Below, in pieces: positions 56,265-64,000 of a DNA stretch of 64,000 nt. A program made the translations under genes and the position numbers. The notes below the pieces were generated by a model, which saw only the letters and a program-made list of their open reading frames with translations, had not been told where the DNA came from and did not search any database. The first letter of the stretch is position 1, and every line of letters starts with the position of its first letter. The DNA is from Bacillus sp. EB600 (lineage in GTDB: Bacteria > Bacillota > Bacilli > Bacillales > Cytobacillaceae): positions 248,001-312,000 of the forward strand of contig NZ_JAEVLT010000003.1 of the NCBI RefSeq assembly GCF_024494385.1. The letters run 5' to 3'.

Positions 56265-56620
56265 AGTGGCTGCTAGGAATTCTTATTAATGCGGTCTTGT
56301 TTATGGCACTCGCCGGATACTTTAATGACAGTTTTCAAATATCCAGCTTTAAAGCAGCGCTAGCGGCGAGCTTTCTGTTATCGATCCTAAATGTTCTTGT
56401 ACGCCCGCTCTTGATCCTGTTAACGTTGCCTGCCACCGTCCTTACCCTCGGACTTTTTCTGTTTGTTATAAATGCGATTACGCTTGAGCTCACCGATTTA
56501 TTAATGGGAACTGACTTTGAAATATCTGGTTTTGGGATGGCGTTTCTCGCAGCGGTGATCATGTCAATTGTCAATCTTATCATCCAAAAGACCCTTTTTT
56601 ATGAAAAAAGATCGAAATAA
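56261..56620 (+). CDS. yvlD: Holin-family membrane protein YvlD
   Basis: 119 residues, four membrane helices (WLLGILINAVLFMALAGYF; ALAASFLLSILNVLV; LLILLTLPATVLTLGLFLFV; GMAFLAAVIMSIVNLII). Phage-holin family 4 fold, not a lysis gene here. ATGA overlap with yvlC. Confidence 0.9.
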   Translation: MKWLLGILINAVLFMALAGYFNDSFQISSFKAALAASFLLSILNVLVRPLLILLTLPATVLTLGLFLFVINAITLELTDLLMGTDFEISGFGMAFLAAVIMSIVNLIIQKTLFYEKRSK

Positions 56621-56652
56621 AAATAGCGCAAAATAGTGCGCTATTTTTTTTG
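56621..56652 (+). terminator. Terminator after yvlD
   Basis: Stem AAATAGCGC / GCGCTATTT, then eight T. Confidence 0.9.
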
Positions 56653-56865
56653 GTTCAAAAGAGATGAACGCATCAAACCCGGCTGCTTTTACCTTCCGGA
56701 ATTTCAGGTGCTTCCGCTTTTATTTTTCATTAATCGAATAATTTGGTTCTTTTATAAAAAATGTTAAAATAAGAGGAAGTTGAAGATACAATTTTGAAAT
56801 TTATACAATAAAGTTACCTTTACGACAACAAATGATAGTTGGAAAGTTAAAAGGGGGGGCTACGT

Positions 56866-57801
56866 TTGCCTAAAGTGCGAACAAAAGATATACTAGAAAA
56901 ATTTCAACTTGAATTGCTTAGTGGGGAAGAGGGAATTAATCGTCCTATTACCATGAGTGATATTTCCCGTCCAGGAATTGAGATGGCCGGTTATTTTGAT
57001 TATTATCCTGCTGAAAGGATTCAATTATTAGGAAAAACTGAACTATCCTTTTTTGAGAAGCTGCCTGCAAGTGAGCGAGAATCAAGAATGGAGCAGCTGT
57101 GTACCGATATTACACCGGCCATTATTGTGACAAGGGGTCTTGATGTTCCTCCTGAATTGCTAGAAGCGTCTGAACGTGAATCTGTACCGGTTTTAAGGGT
57201 CACAATGAAAACGACTCGTTTTTCGAGCCGATTAACGAACTTTTTGGAAAGTAAACTTGCCCCAACCACAGCTGTCCATGGTGTTCTCGTTGATATCTAC
57301 GGGGTGGGTGTACTAATCACCGGCCAAAGCGGTGTCGGTAAAAGTGAAACTGCACTAGAATTGGTCAAACGCGGCCACCGCCTTGTAGCGGATGACTGTG
57401 TTGAAATTCGTCAGGAGGATCAGGATACATTAGTAGGCACATCGCCTGACCTAATTGAGCATTTACTCGAAATCCGCGGCTTAGGGATTATTAACGTAAT
57501 GACATTGTTTGGTGCAGGAGCCGTTCGCAGTCATAAAAAAATTTCGCTTGTTGTATTTTTGGAAATATGGGATCCAAAGCGGCAGTATGATCGCTTAGGG
57601 TTGGACGAAGAGAAAATGAAAATCATTGATACGGAGGTTCAAAAGCTGACCATTCCGGTCAGGCCAGGTCGTAACCTTGCAATTATTATTGAGGTAGCAG
57701 CAATGAACTTCCGCTTAAAAAGAATGGGTGTCAACGCAGCCCAGCAATTTACTGACCGTCTTTCTGACGTTATAGAAGATGGCGAGCATGAGGACTTTTA
57801 A
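56866..57801 (+). CDS. hprK: HPr kinase/phosphorylase
   Basis: 311 residues, TTG start behind a G-rich SD. Bifunctional enzyme that phosphorylates HPr Ser46 and so controls carbon catabolite repression with CcpA. Walker [10 protein letters not shown], family signature [10 protein letters not shown] and the C-terminal [19 protein letters not shown] / IPVRPGRN. The 145-bp repeat follows immediately. Confidence 0.97.
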   Translation: MPKVRTKDILEKFQLELLSGEEGINRPITMSDISRPGIEMAGYFDYYPAERIQLLGKTELSFFEKLPASERESRMEQLCTDITPAIIVTRGLDVPPELLEASERESVPVLRVTMKTTRFSSRLTNFLESKLAPTTAVHGVLVDIYGVGVLITGQSGVGKSETALELVKRGHRLVADDCVEIRQEDQDTLVGTSPDLIEHLLEIRGLGIINVMTLFGAGAVRSHKKISLVVFLEIWDPKRQYDRLGLDEEKMKIIDTEVQKLTIPVRPGRNLAIIIEVAAMNFRLKRMGVNAAQQFTDRLSDVIEDGEHEDF

Positions 57802-57949
57802 GGAAAGCGGAAGCGCCCGTTTAGCGCACGACAGGACTGGAGCACACCGACTGAGATAAAGGAAACACGAAGCACGATAGCGATTCGATGCTGACTTATG
57901 TAGGGAGGTGGGCGAAGTACACTAGTTGCTGGGCGTTGTAGCTGGACAG
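57802..57949 (-). repeat. Dispersed Bacillus intergenic repeat, copy 2
   Basis: Reverse-oriented copy of 35584-35727, starting one base after the hprK stop and ending GCTGGACAG. It splits hprK from lgt, which are otherwise an operon, so it is probably transcribed. Confidence 0.8.
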
Positions 57950-58010
57950 TTCTCAAAGTTAAACTATTATATTTACTTATCTTTAAAAATCCAAGGAGGG
58001 ACAATTATTC

Positions 58011-58844
58011 ATGAACGAAACGATTCAGCCGCTTAATCCGATCGCTTTTTCACTTGGTCCGATTCAAGTGCATTGGTATGGCATTATTATTGGCTCTGGT
58101 TTGGCGCTTGCTTTGTATTTGGCCATCCGTGAAGGAAATAAACGTGGACTTCCAAAGGAGACGTTTGCAGACTTAATGATTTGGGCAATCCCGATTGCGA
58201 TTATTTCCGCCCGTATTTATTATGTTCTGTTTGAATGGGGCTATTATGCTCAGCATCCAAGTGAAATTATCCAAATTTGGCATGGCGGCATTGCGATTCA
58301 CGGAGCACTTATTGGATCCATTCTTACGGTTATCTTTTTTGCGAGATCAAGAGGGATCTCTTTTTGGAAAATAGTCGACATCGCTGCTCCCAGCCTTATT
58401 CTTGGCCAAGCAATCGGCCGCTGGGGTAATTTCATGAATCAGGAGGCACATGGCGGTCCAGTGAGCCGCACCTTCCTTGAAAACCTTCATTTGCCGGACT
58501 TTATTATTAATCAAATGTATATTAATGGCATTTACTATCATCCCACCTTTTTATATGAATCTGTTTGGGATTTTGTTGGCTTTATTCTGCTCGTCCTTTT
58601 TCGCAGGGTAAATCTAAGGCGCGGGGAATTATTTTTATCGTATTTAATCTGGTATTCGATCGGCCGCTTCTTCATTGAAGGGATGAGGACTGACAGCTTG
58701 ATGCTGACCTCGCATCTTCGCATGGCCCAAATGATCTCAATTGTGCTCGTGGTCGCTGCTGTTGGTATTCTGCTATATAGAAGAAAATCAGGTTTATCAG
58801 ATGTACGCTATCAGGATCAAAGCAACCAAGGCTTAACACACTGA
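58011..58844 (+). CDS. lgt: Prolipoprotein diacylglyceryl transferase Lgt
   Basis: 277 residues, SD AAGGAGG. Multi-pass membrane enzyme that adds diacylglycerol to the lipobox Cys. Signature [17 protein letters not shown] and [11 protein letters not shown] are intact; seven helices visible. It would process CccB in this window. Confidence 0.97.
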   Translation: MNETIQPLNPIAFSLGPIQVHWYGIIIGSGLALALYLAIREGNKRGLPKETFADLMIWAIPIAIISARIYYVLFEWGYYAQHPSEIIQIWHGGIAIHGALIGSILTVIFFARSRGISFWKIVDIAAPSLILGQAIGRWGNFMNQEAHGGPVSRTFLENLHLPDFIINQMYINGIYYHPTFLYESVWDFVGFILLVLFRRVNLRRGELFLSYLIWYSIGRFFIEGMRTDSLMLTSHLRMAQMISIVLVVAAVGILLYRRKSGLSDVRYQDQSNQGLTH

Positions 58845-58937
58845 AGGGAGAGGTTTTGCGGTCGAGGTTAGTTTAACCGTAAATCGTCGGAACCATCCGG
58901 AGGCGGTCAGGCATCATGAGAAGAAAGGAAGCATTTT

Positions 58938-59582
58938 ATGAACAGAAATATTGATACGATTTTATTTGATTTAGACGGAACATTAATTGATACAAACGAA
59001 CTAATTATTTCTTCTTTTTTGCATACACTTGGGAAATACTATCCTAACAAGTATCAACGCGAGGATGTTCTCCCGTTTATGGGACCATCACTTGATGAAA
59101 CCTTTGGTTCAATTGCCCCTGACCGCGTGGAAGAAATGATCCGTGAGTATCGCACCTATAATAATGCTAATCATGATTTCCTTGTAAAGGAATTTATTGG
59201 TGTTAATCAGACAATCGAGATCCTGAAAGACAAGGGTTTTAAGCTGGCTATTGTTTCAACTAAGATTTTGGATACTATCAATAAAGGTCTGAAGCTGACC
59301 AAGCTTGATCCGTATTTCGATACGATTATAGCATTGGATCATGTCAGCAAGGCCAAGCCTGACCCCGAATCGATTTTTAAGGCATTGGATCAATTGGACT
59401 CGACCAAAGAGCAGGCCATCATGGTTGGTGACAACTTCCACGATATCTTAGCTGGAAAAAATGCTGGGACCAAAACAGCCGGCGTTGCCTGGACGGCAAA
59501 AGGACGAGACTATCTTGCCCAATTTAAGCCGGACTATATGCTAGATGAAATGTCTGATTTATTAAAGATTGTCGGAGTGTGA
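58938..59582 (+). CDS. ppaX: Pyrophosphatase PpaX (HAD family)
   Basis: 214 residues. HAD motif [11 protein letters not shown], motif III K in SKAKPDPES, motif [17 protein letters not shown]. Hydrolyses PPi made when HPrK dephosphorylates Ser46-HPr; genetic linkage to hprK and lgt supports this. SD AGAAAGGAAG. Confidence 0.93.
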   Translation: MNRNIDTILFDLDGTLIDTNELIISSFLHTLGKYYPNKYQREDVLPFMGPSLDETFGSIAPDRVEEMIREYRTYNNANHDFLVKEFIGVNQTIEILKDKGFKLAIVSTKILDTINKGLKLTKLDPYFDTIIALDHVSKAKPDPESIFKALDQLDSTKEQAIMVGDNFHDILAGKNAGTKTAGVAWTAKGRDYLAQFKPDYMLDEMSDLLKIVGV

Positions 59583-59586
59583 CAAA

Positions 59587-60117
59587 ATGAGAAATACGGC
59601 CCGCTTTCCGGTAGAGGGTGCCAATTCCTTATGGCATGTATACAAAACCGTGCCATTTTGGAAGGTTGTTAAAAATTTTATTGTGATTGAACTTGCCCGC
59701 TATACACCGTTTCTGGGAATGAAAAGTTGGCTGTACCGTACCTTTTTGCGCATGAAGGTAGGCGAACAAACCTCGTTCGCCTTAATGGTCATGCTTGATG
59801 TGATGTTTCCTGAAAAAATAAGCGTTGGCACCAATACGGTCATCGGCTACAATACAACCATTCTGGCCCACGAATATCTTATTAAGGAATACCGGCTGGG
59901 AGCTGTTGAAATTGGCAGCGAAGTAATGATTGGAGCTAATTCGACAATCCTTCCTGGTGTGACCATTGGAGATGGCGCGATTGTTTCGGCCGGGACCGTT
60001 GTCCATAAGGATGTTCTGCCGGGAACCTTCGTTGGCGGGAACCCGATGAGAATAATTTATACGAAAGAAGAGTTAACACAGCGGCGCGCAAACGATCCAA
60101 TATACCAACAACAATGA
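59587..60117 (+). CDS. yvoF: Hexapeptide-repeat acetyltransferase (YvoF)
   Basis: 176 residues from ATG 59587, 4 bases after the ppaX stop region (SD CGGAG); the in-frame TTG 59569 lies in ppaX. Left-handed beta-helix repeats (ISVGTNTVIGYNTTILAHEY; VMIGANSTILPGVTIGDGAI) and the end GGNPMRIIYTKEEL. Acetyl acceptor unknown. Confidence 0.9.
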   Translation: MRNTARFPVEGANSLWHVYKTVPFWKVVKNFIVIELARYTPFLGMKSWLYRTFLRMKVGEQTSFALMVMLDVMFPEKISVGTNTVIGYNTTILAHEYLIKEYRLGAVEIGSEVMIGANSTILPGVTIGDGAIVSAGTVVHKDVLPGTFVGGNPMRIIYTKEELTQRRANDPIYQQQ

Positions 60118-60143
60118 AGCCTGGCAGACGACCGGGCTTTTTT
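60117..60143 (+). terminator. Terminator after yvoF
   Basis: Stem AAGCCTGG / CCGGGCTT, loop of 7, T run. Confidence 0.85.
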
Positions 60144-60346
60144 GCTCACCTGGCACAACAAGTGTAAGCTGGAAGTGGCGGGTTTTAGTCGACGATTTTT
60201 TTTCGGGCGCCTGCATATTTGTTTTTAATTTTTAGTTTTTCAATTGACGATCATCACACAAAAAGGTAAACTACATATATTACTTTACTTTATTAGCATA
60301 TTAGCGAACTAAAGGATTTTTACTTTTGAAAAAAAGGATGAAGAAT

Positions 60347-61534
60347 ATGAGCCGTTTGTTTATGTTTGAAAAACCTCTTGGAATGAGGGATACGCTTCCG
60401 GAGTTATATGAAAAAAAGCATCGGATTCGTTCGTTAATGGAAGATGTGATGAAACAGTGGGGATACTCATTTATTGAAACACCTACGCTAGAATATGATG
60501 AAACAGTTGGGGCAGCTTCGGCCATTCTTGACCAGCAGCTCTTTAAATTACTTGACCGTGAGGGCCATACACTTGTGCTAAGACCGGATATGACGGCACC
60601 AATCGCCCGGGTCGCGGCATCAAAGCTTTTGAACGACGACCTGCCGCTTAGAATCGCTTATAGTGCCAATGTATTTCGCGCCCAGCAGCGTGAAGGAGGC
60701 CGTCCTGCAGAGTTTGAACAAATCGGAATTGAACTGATAAATGATGATACGGTGTCAAGTGATGGGGAAGCCATCTCTTTGCTGGTTTCAGCTTTAAAGG
60801 AAACTGGATTAGAGGATTTCCAACTATCAATCGGCCATGTCGCCTTTGTTCAGGAATTATTTTTGCAAATCCTTGGAAATGAAGACCGTGCCAATATGTT
60901 AAGAAGATTTTTATATGAAAAAAATTACGTCGGCTACCGGGAACACGTAAATTCCCTGGCATTGTCTTCGATTGATAAGCAAAGACTTCTTGGTCTCTTA
61001 AGTTTGAGGGGCGGCGAAGAAGTGATCGGCAAGGCGCTCGATCTTGTTGAAAACGAACGCGGCAAAGCAGCGATTTTACAATTAAAAGAATTGGCGGAAG
61101 TTATTAATGATTATGGTGAGCAGGAAAAAGTGAAGTTTGATTTAACGCTTGTCAGCCATATGAGCTATTATACGGGAATTTTGTTTGAGGTATATGCCGG
61201 ACGGGTTGGTTTTCCGATTGGAAACGGTGGCCGCTACGGGTTGCTTGAAAAGTTTGGCAAAAAAGCAAGTGCCACCGGGTTTGCGGTTCGGCTTGACCGC
61301 CTGCTTGAAGCATTAGGCGGAGCAGAAGAAAAGCTGCCAGTTCATTGTATTTTCTTTAGTCAGGAGCGGCGCAGGGAAGCTTTTCAATTAGCGAAAAAAA
61401 TGCATCAGGACGGAAAAAGAGCCGTGCTCCAGGATATTAATGGTGTGAAAAATCTCGATGCCTATACCCACCAATTTGAAGATACCACCTTTCTGTTAGG
61501 GAAAGCAGGAAAGGAGCTTGCACATCATGAATAA
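60347..61534 (+). CDS. hisZ: ATP phosphoribosyltransferase regulatory subunit HisZ
   Basis: 395 residues from ATG 60347 ([20 protein letters not shown]), SD AAAGGATG; TTG 60326 is in frame but overlaps the SD. A catalytically inert HisRS paralogue: class II tRNA synthetase motif 2-like [34 protein letters not shown]. It pairs with short-form HisG. The leader (60144-60346) has no T-box signature that I can see. Confidence 0.95.
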   Translation: MSRLFMFEKPLGMRDTLPELYEKKHRIRSLMEDVMKQWGYSFIETPTLEYDETVGAASAILDQQLFKLLDREGHTLVLRPDMTAPIARVAASKLLNDDLPLRIAYSANVFRAQQREGGRPAEFEQIGIELINDDTVSSDGEAISLLVSALKETGLEDFQLSIGHVAFVQELFLQILGNEDRANMLRRFLYEKNYVGYREHVNSLALSSIDKQRLLGLLSLRGGEEVIGKALDLVENERGKAAILQLKELAEVINDYGEQEKVKFDLTLVSHMSYYTGILFEVYAGRVGFPIGNGGRYGLLEKFGKKASATGFAVRLDRLLEALGGAEEKLPVHCIFFSQERRREAFQLAKKMHQDGKRAVLQDINGVKNLDAYTHQFEDTTFLLGKAGKELAHHE

Positions 61535-62165
61535 AACGTTAACGATTGCCATGCCAAAGGGACGGATTTTTGAAGAAGCAGCAGAATTATTGCGGAAAGC
61601 CGGTTACAAGCTGCCGCCTGAATTTGATGAAAACCGGAAGTTAATCATCGATGTTGAGGAAGAGGGACTCAGGTTTATTCTTGCCAAGCCAATGGATGTT
61701 CCGACATATGTCGAGCACGGTGTTGCCGATTTAGGTATTGCTGGAAAGGACGTTATGCTTGAAGAGGAACGAGATGTTTACGAGCTCCTTGATCTGAATA
61801 TCAGTGACTGCCATTTAGCAGTAGCCGGAATGCCTGATACAAAAATGAGCGATGTTGCACCGCGCGTGGCAACCAAGTACCCAAGGGTTGCGGCTGCTTA
61901 TTTCCGGGAGCAAGGCGAACAGGTTGAAATCATTAAACTAAATGGTTCGATTGAACTGGCACCAATGATTGGCTTATCCGACCGAATTGTTGATATTGTT
62001 TCGACCGGCCGGACGCTGGTGGAAAATGGCTTAGTTGAATATGAAAGCATAGTTGATATAACGTCAAGACTGATTGTGAATCCTGTCAGCTATCGAATTC
62101 ACGATCAACAAATTAGTGAGCTTGTTGCTCGGTTAAGTAAAGTTGTGACAAAGGAAGGTCTTTAA
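61527..62165 (+). CDS. hisG: ATP phosphoribosyltransferase HisG, short form
   Basis: 212 residues from ATG 61527, overlapping hisZ by 8 bases; SD AAAGGAG. First step of histidine synthesis. Family motif [20 protein letters not shown] and the PRPP loop [15 protein letters not shown]. Lacks the C-terminal regulatory domain, hence the need for HisZ. Confidence 0.96.
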   Translation: MNKTLTIAMPKGRIFEEAAELLRKAGYKLPPEFDENRKLIIDVEEEGLRFILAKPMDVPTYVEHGVADLGIAGKDVMLEEERDVYELLDLNISDCHLAVAGMPDTKMSDVAPRVATKYPRVAAAYFREQGEQVEIIKLNGSIELAPMIGLSDRIVDIVSTGRTLVENGLVEYESIVDITSRLIVNPVSYRIHDQQISELVARLSKVVTKEGL

Positions 62166-62167
62166 AA

Positions 62168-63439
62168 ATGAAGATATTACAGGTAAATGAGCTTGTTTCG
62201 ATTAAGCGCTCGATCGAATCTGGAACAGCAGATCAGCTTGAGGTTGTCCAAAAGATTATTGCTGATATCCGCGCAAATGGCGATACTGCCCTAAAAGCGT
62301 ATACGGTGAAATTTGACCATGTCAGCTTGGAGTCCTTTACAGTAGAGGAAGCCGAAATCGAGGAAGCGTATGGCTTAGTCGACAGCGGGTTTATCGAAAT
62401 TGTGAAGGAAGCAGCCGAAAATATCCGATCCTTTCATGAAAAACAGCTGCGCCCTTCGTGGATGACAACCGAAGAGAACGGCACCATTCTCGGCCAAAAA
62501 ATAACTCCGCTTGATTCCGTTGGGGTCTATGTACCTGGCGGGACCGCTGCTTATCCTTCGTCAGTGTTAATGAACGTGATTCCAGCAACGGTTGCCGGCG
62601 TAAAGCGCATCGTAATGGTATCACCGCCTGATAAGGAGACTGGGAAATTACCTCCTGCCGTACTTGTTGCCGCTAAAGAAGCAGGTGTAAAGGAAATTTA
62701 TAAGGTCGGCGGCGCTCAGGCGATTGCAGCGCTCGCTTACGGAACGGAATCAATTGAGGCAGTTGATAAAATAACTGGTCCAGGGAATATCTTTGTGGCC
62801 CTTGCAAAAAAAGAAGTGTTTGGTGATGTGGATATCGACATGATCGCTGGCCCAAGTGAAATTGCTGTCCTTGCAGATGATACAGCCTATGCTGATGAGG
62901 TTGCAGCGGATTTATTGTCACAAGCAGAACACGATCCCCGCGCCTGCAGCGTTCTAGTAACGCCATCAATGAAGCTTGCTGAAGCAGTTTCCGCTGAAGT
63001 GGAAAAACAGTTGGCCGTTTTGCCACGAAAAGAAATTGCCACCCGCTCGATTGAAGATTACGGTGCAATCTATGTGACTTCGAATTTAGATGAGGCAATT
63101 GACACAGTCAATAAGCTGGCACCAGAGCATCTTGAAGTCGTTACTGAAAATGCGATGGAGATTCTCGGCAAGATTCACCATGCAGGGGCCATCTTCCTTG
63201 GCCGTTATAGCTCTGAGCCTGTCGGTGATTATTTTGCCGGACCGAACCATGTTTTGCCGACGAATGGGACAGCTCGCTTTTCCAGTCCATTAAATGTCGA
63301 CGATTTTCAAAAGAAATCAAGCGTAATTGTATATAGTGAAAAAGCGTTGAAGGATAACGCTGCAAAAATTGCTGAGTTTGCCCGGATGGAAGGCCTTGAA
63401 GCACATGCTAGGGCTGTTGAGGCTAGGTTGAATAAATAA
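62168..63439 (+). CDS. hisD: Histidinol dehydrogenase HisD
   Basis: 423 residues. Last two oxidations of histidine synthesis, Zn and NAD dependent. Signature [20 protein letters not shown], metal/active residues in [18 protein letters not shown] and APEHLEVV, and [14 protein letters not shown]. Two bases from hisG. Confidence 0.97.
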   Translation: MKILQVNELVSIKRSIESGTADQLEVVQKIIADIRANGDTALKAYTVKFDHVSLESFTVEEAEIEEAYGLVDSGFIEIVKEAAENIRSFHEKQLRPSWMTTEENGTILGQKITPLDSVGVYVPGGTAAYPSSVLMNVIPATVAGVKRIVMVSPPDKETGKLPPAVLVAAKEAGVKEIYKVGGAQAIAALAYGTESIEAVDKITGPGNIFVALAKKEVFGDVDIDMIAGPSEIAVLADDTAYADEVAADLLSQAEHDPRACSVLVTPSMKLAEAVSAEVEKQLAVLPRKEIATRSIEDYGAIYVTSNLDEAIDTVNKLAPEHLEVVTENAMEILGKIHHAGAIFLGRYSSEPVGDYFAGPNHVLPTNGTARFSSPLNVDDFQKKSSVIVYSEKALKDNAAKIAEFARMEGLEAHARAVEARLNK

Positions 63440-63494
63440 AATTACCAATTTAAAGTAAGAAAATAATATGGAATAAGAGCTAAATTCAATAATT

Positions 63495-63597
63495 GCGCCA
63501 ATTCACCAAGTTATTGCGCCGACTTTTGAATAATTGCGCCAATATTGATGGTAATTGCGCCAAAATCAGAATAATTGCGCCAACGTGAAATTAACCA
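63495..63597. repeat. Tandem array inside the his operon, alternating 21/20-bp units, ATTGCGCCAA core
   Basis: GCGCC cores at 63495, 63516, 63536, 63557 and 63577 (steps 21, 20, 21, 20). Core ATTGCGCCAA is TTGGCGCAAT on the other strand, one base from the TTGGCGAAAT core of the arrays at 42028 and 47733, so orientation is reversed here. Confidence 0.9.
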
Positions 63598-63643
63598 GCA
63601 ACAAGAGGAAAATTTTCAATAAATAACCACAAGGGGGTACCTC

Positions 63644-64000
63644 ATGGAAAGAACAGCAAGCATTGAACGCAATACAAATGAAACACAAATCAAACTAGCA
63701 TTGGACATTGATGGGGACGGACAAGCCAATCTTAACACGGGTGTACCATTTCTAACTCATATGCTTGATTTATTCACCAAGCATGGCCTTTTTAACCTTA
63801 CTGTCGAGGCAAACGGTGATACGGAGGTTGATGACCATCATACAACTGAAGATATCGCTATTTGTTTAGGTCATGTGCTCCGCGAAGCCTTAGGTGATAA
63901 AAAGGGCATTAAACGTTATGGAAACTCATTTGTGCCAATGGATGAGACTCTTGCACAAGTGGTAGTCGACCTCAGCAACCGCCCGCATTTCGAAATGCGC
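63644..64000 (+). CDS. hisB: Imidazoleglycerol-phosphate dehydratase HisB, 3' end missing
   Basis: 119 codons visible from ATG 63644 (SD AAGGGGG). Starts [20 protein letters not shown]; the metal-binding [14 protein letters not shown] and the early H in [17 protein letters not shown] are present. It runs off the right edge. Monofunctional Bacillus type is likely because no phosphatase domain precedes it. Confidence 0.95.
   Translation, partial: MERTASIERNTNETQIKLALDIDGDGQANLNTGVPFLTHMLDLFTKHGLFNLTVEANGDTEVDDHHTTEDIAICLGHVLREALGDKKGIKRYGNSFVPMDETLAQVVVDLSNRPHFEMR

Noticed and set aside
60144-60346. T-box leader before the his operon
   Set aside because: No AGGGTGG-type T-box core or specifier hairpin could be found; only a short terminator from the preceding gene.

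Overview
The window is chromosomal DNA of a flagellated Bacillaceae bacterium (Bacillus sensu lato; genus not resolvable from this sequence). The gene order flgK-flgL-yviE-fliW-csrA-hag ... fliD-fliS-hpf-secA-prfB-cccB-ftsEX-ctpB-minJ ... csbA-uvrB-uvrA-yvlBCD-hprK-lgt-ppaX-yvoF-hisZGDB follows, from memory, the Bacillus subtilis order. Proteins are of Bacillus type, SD sequences are strong, and SigD, SigB and CsrA signals have the Bacillus form. What departs from that backbone is the most informative part.

1-19.3 kb is a late-flagellar locus: hook-filament junction proteins (flgK partial, flgL), the FliW-CsrA post-transcriptional switch, two different flagellins, cap (fliD), chaperones (fliS, a second FliS-like protein, a FliT-like protein), FlaG, a YaaR-family protein and a chemoreceptor. 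Four good SigD promoters (TAAA-N15-GCCGATAT type) were found. The first flagellin has strongly foreign codon use (15 of 16 Arg codons AGA) but sits behind a native-looking SigD promoter and CsrA-binding leader. Between the two flagellins lie accessory genes: a repeat protein with a nuclease-like C-terminus, a frameshifted small gene, an acyl-CoA dehydrogenase, and a FliK-like/FlhB-C-like pair (YlqG/YlqH).

19.5-22.3 kb: ribosome hibernation factor hpf with a SigB-type promoter and a SEC-C/TPR protein. 22.4-31.0 kb, minus strand: a seven-gene cluster for an electron conduit, inserted between hpf and secA. It encodes two membrane-anchored NapC/NirT-type cytochromes (12 and 8 CXXCH motifs), two tandem secreted hexahaem cytochromes, a secreted trihaem protein with a probable Ig-like N-terminal region, a membrane-anchored NHL beta-propeller and a membrane-anchored TPR protein: 35 haem-binding motifs in all. 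I infer quinol-to-extracellular electron transfer. This is the best candidate in the window for a little-described system.

31.4-49.2 kb: secA, prfB (with the programmed +1 frameshift), a coiled-coil protein, cytochrome c-551 (cccB), ftsE-ftsX with a downstream M23 hydrolase, ctpB, minJ, a sensor kinase resembling sporulation kinases, a second chemoreceptor, a CadC-type metal sensor with a large palindromic operator, a cation efflux protein (czcD type) and csbA. 49.7-64 kb: uvrBA, yvlBCD, hprK-lgt-ppaX-yvoF and the start of the his operon (hisZGDB; hisB runs off the end).

Four intergenic spacers carry tandem arrays with a 20/21-bp period, that is, two helical turns. Each array has its own core motif, and one lies inside the his operon. 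Three copies (one internally deleted) of a roughly 145-bp dispersed repeat and one GC-rich repeat are also present. No tRNA, rRNA, CRISPR array or intact transposase was seen.
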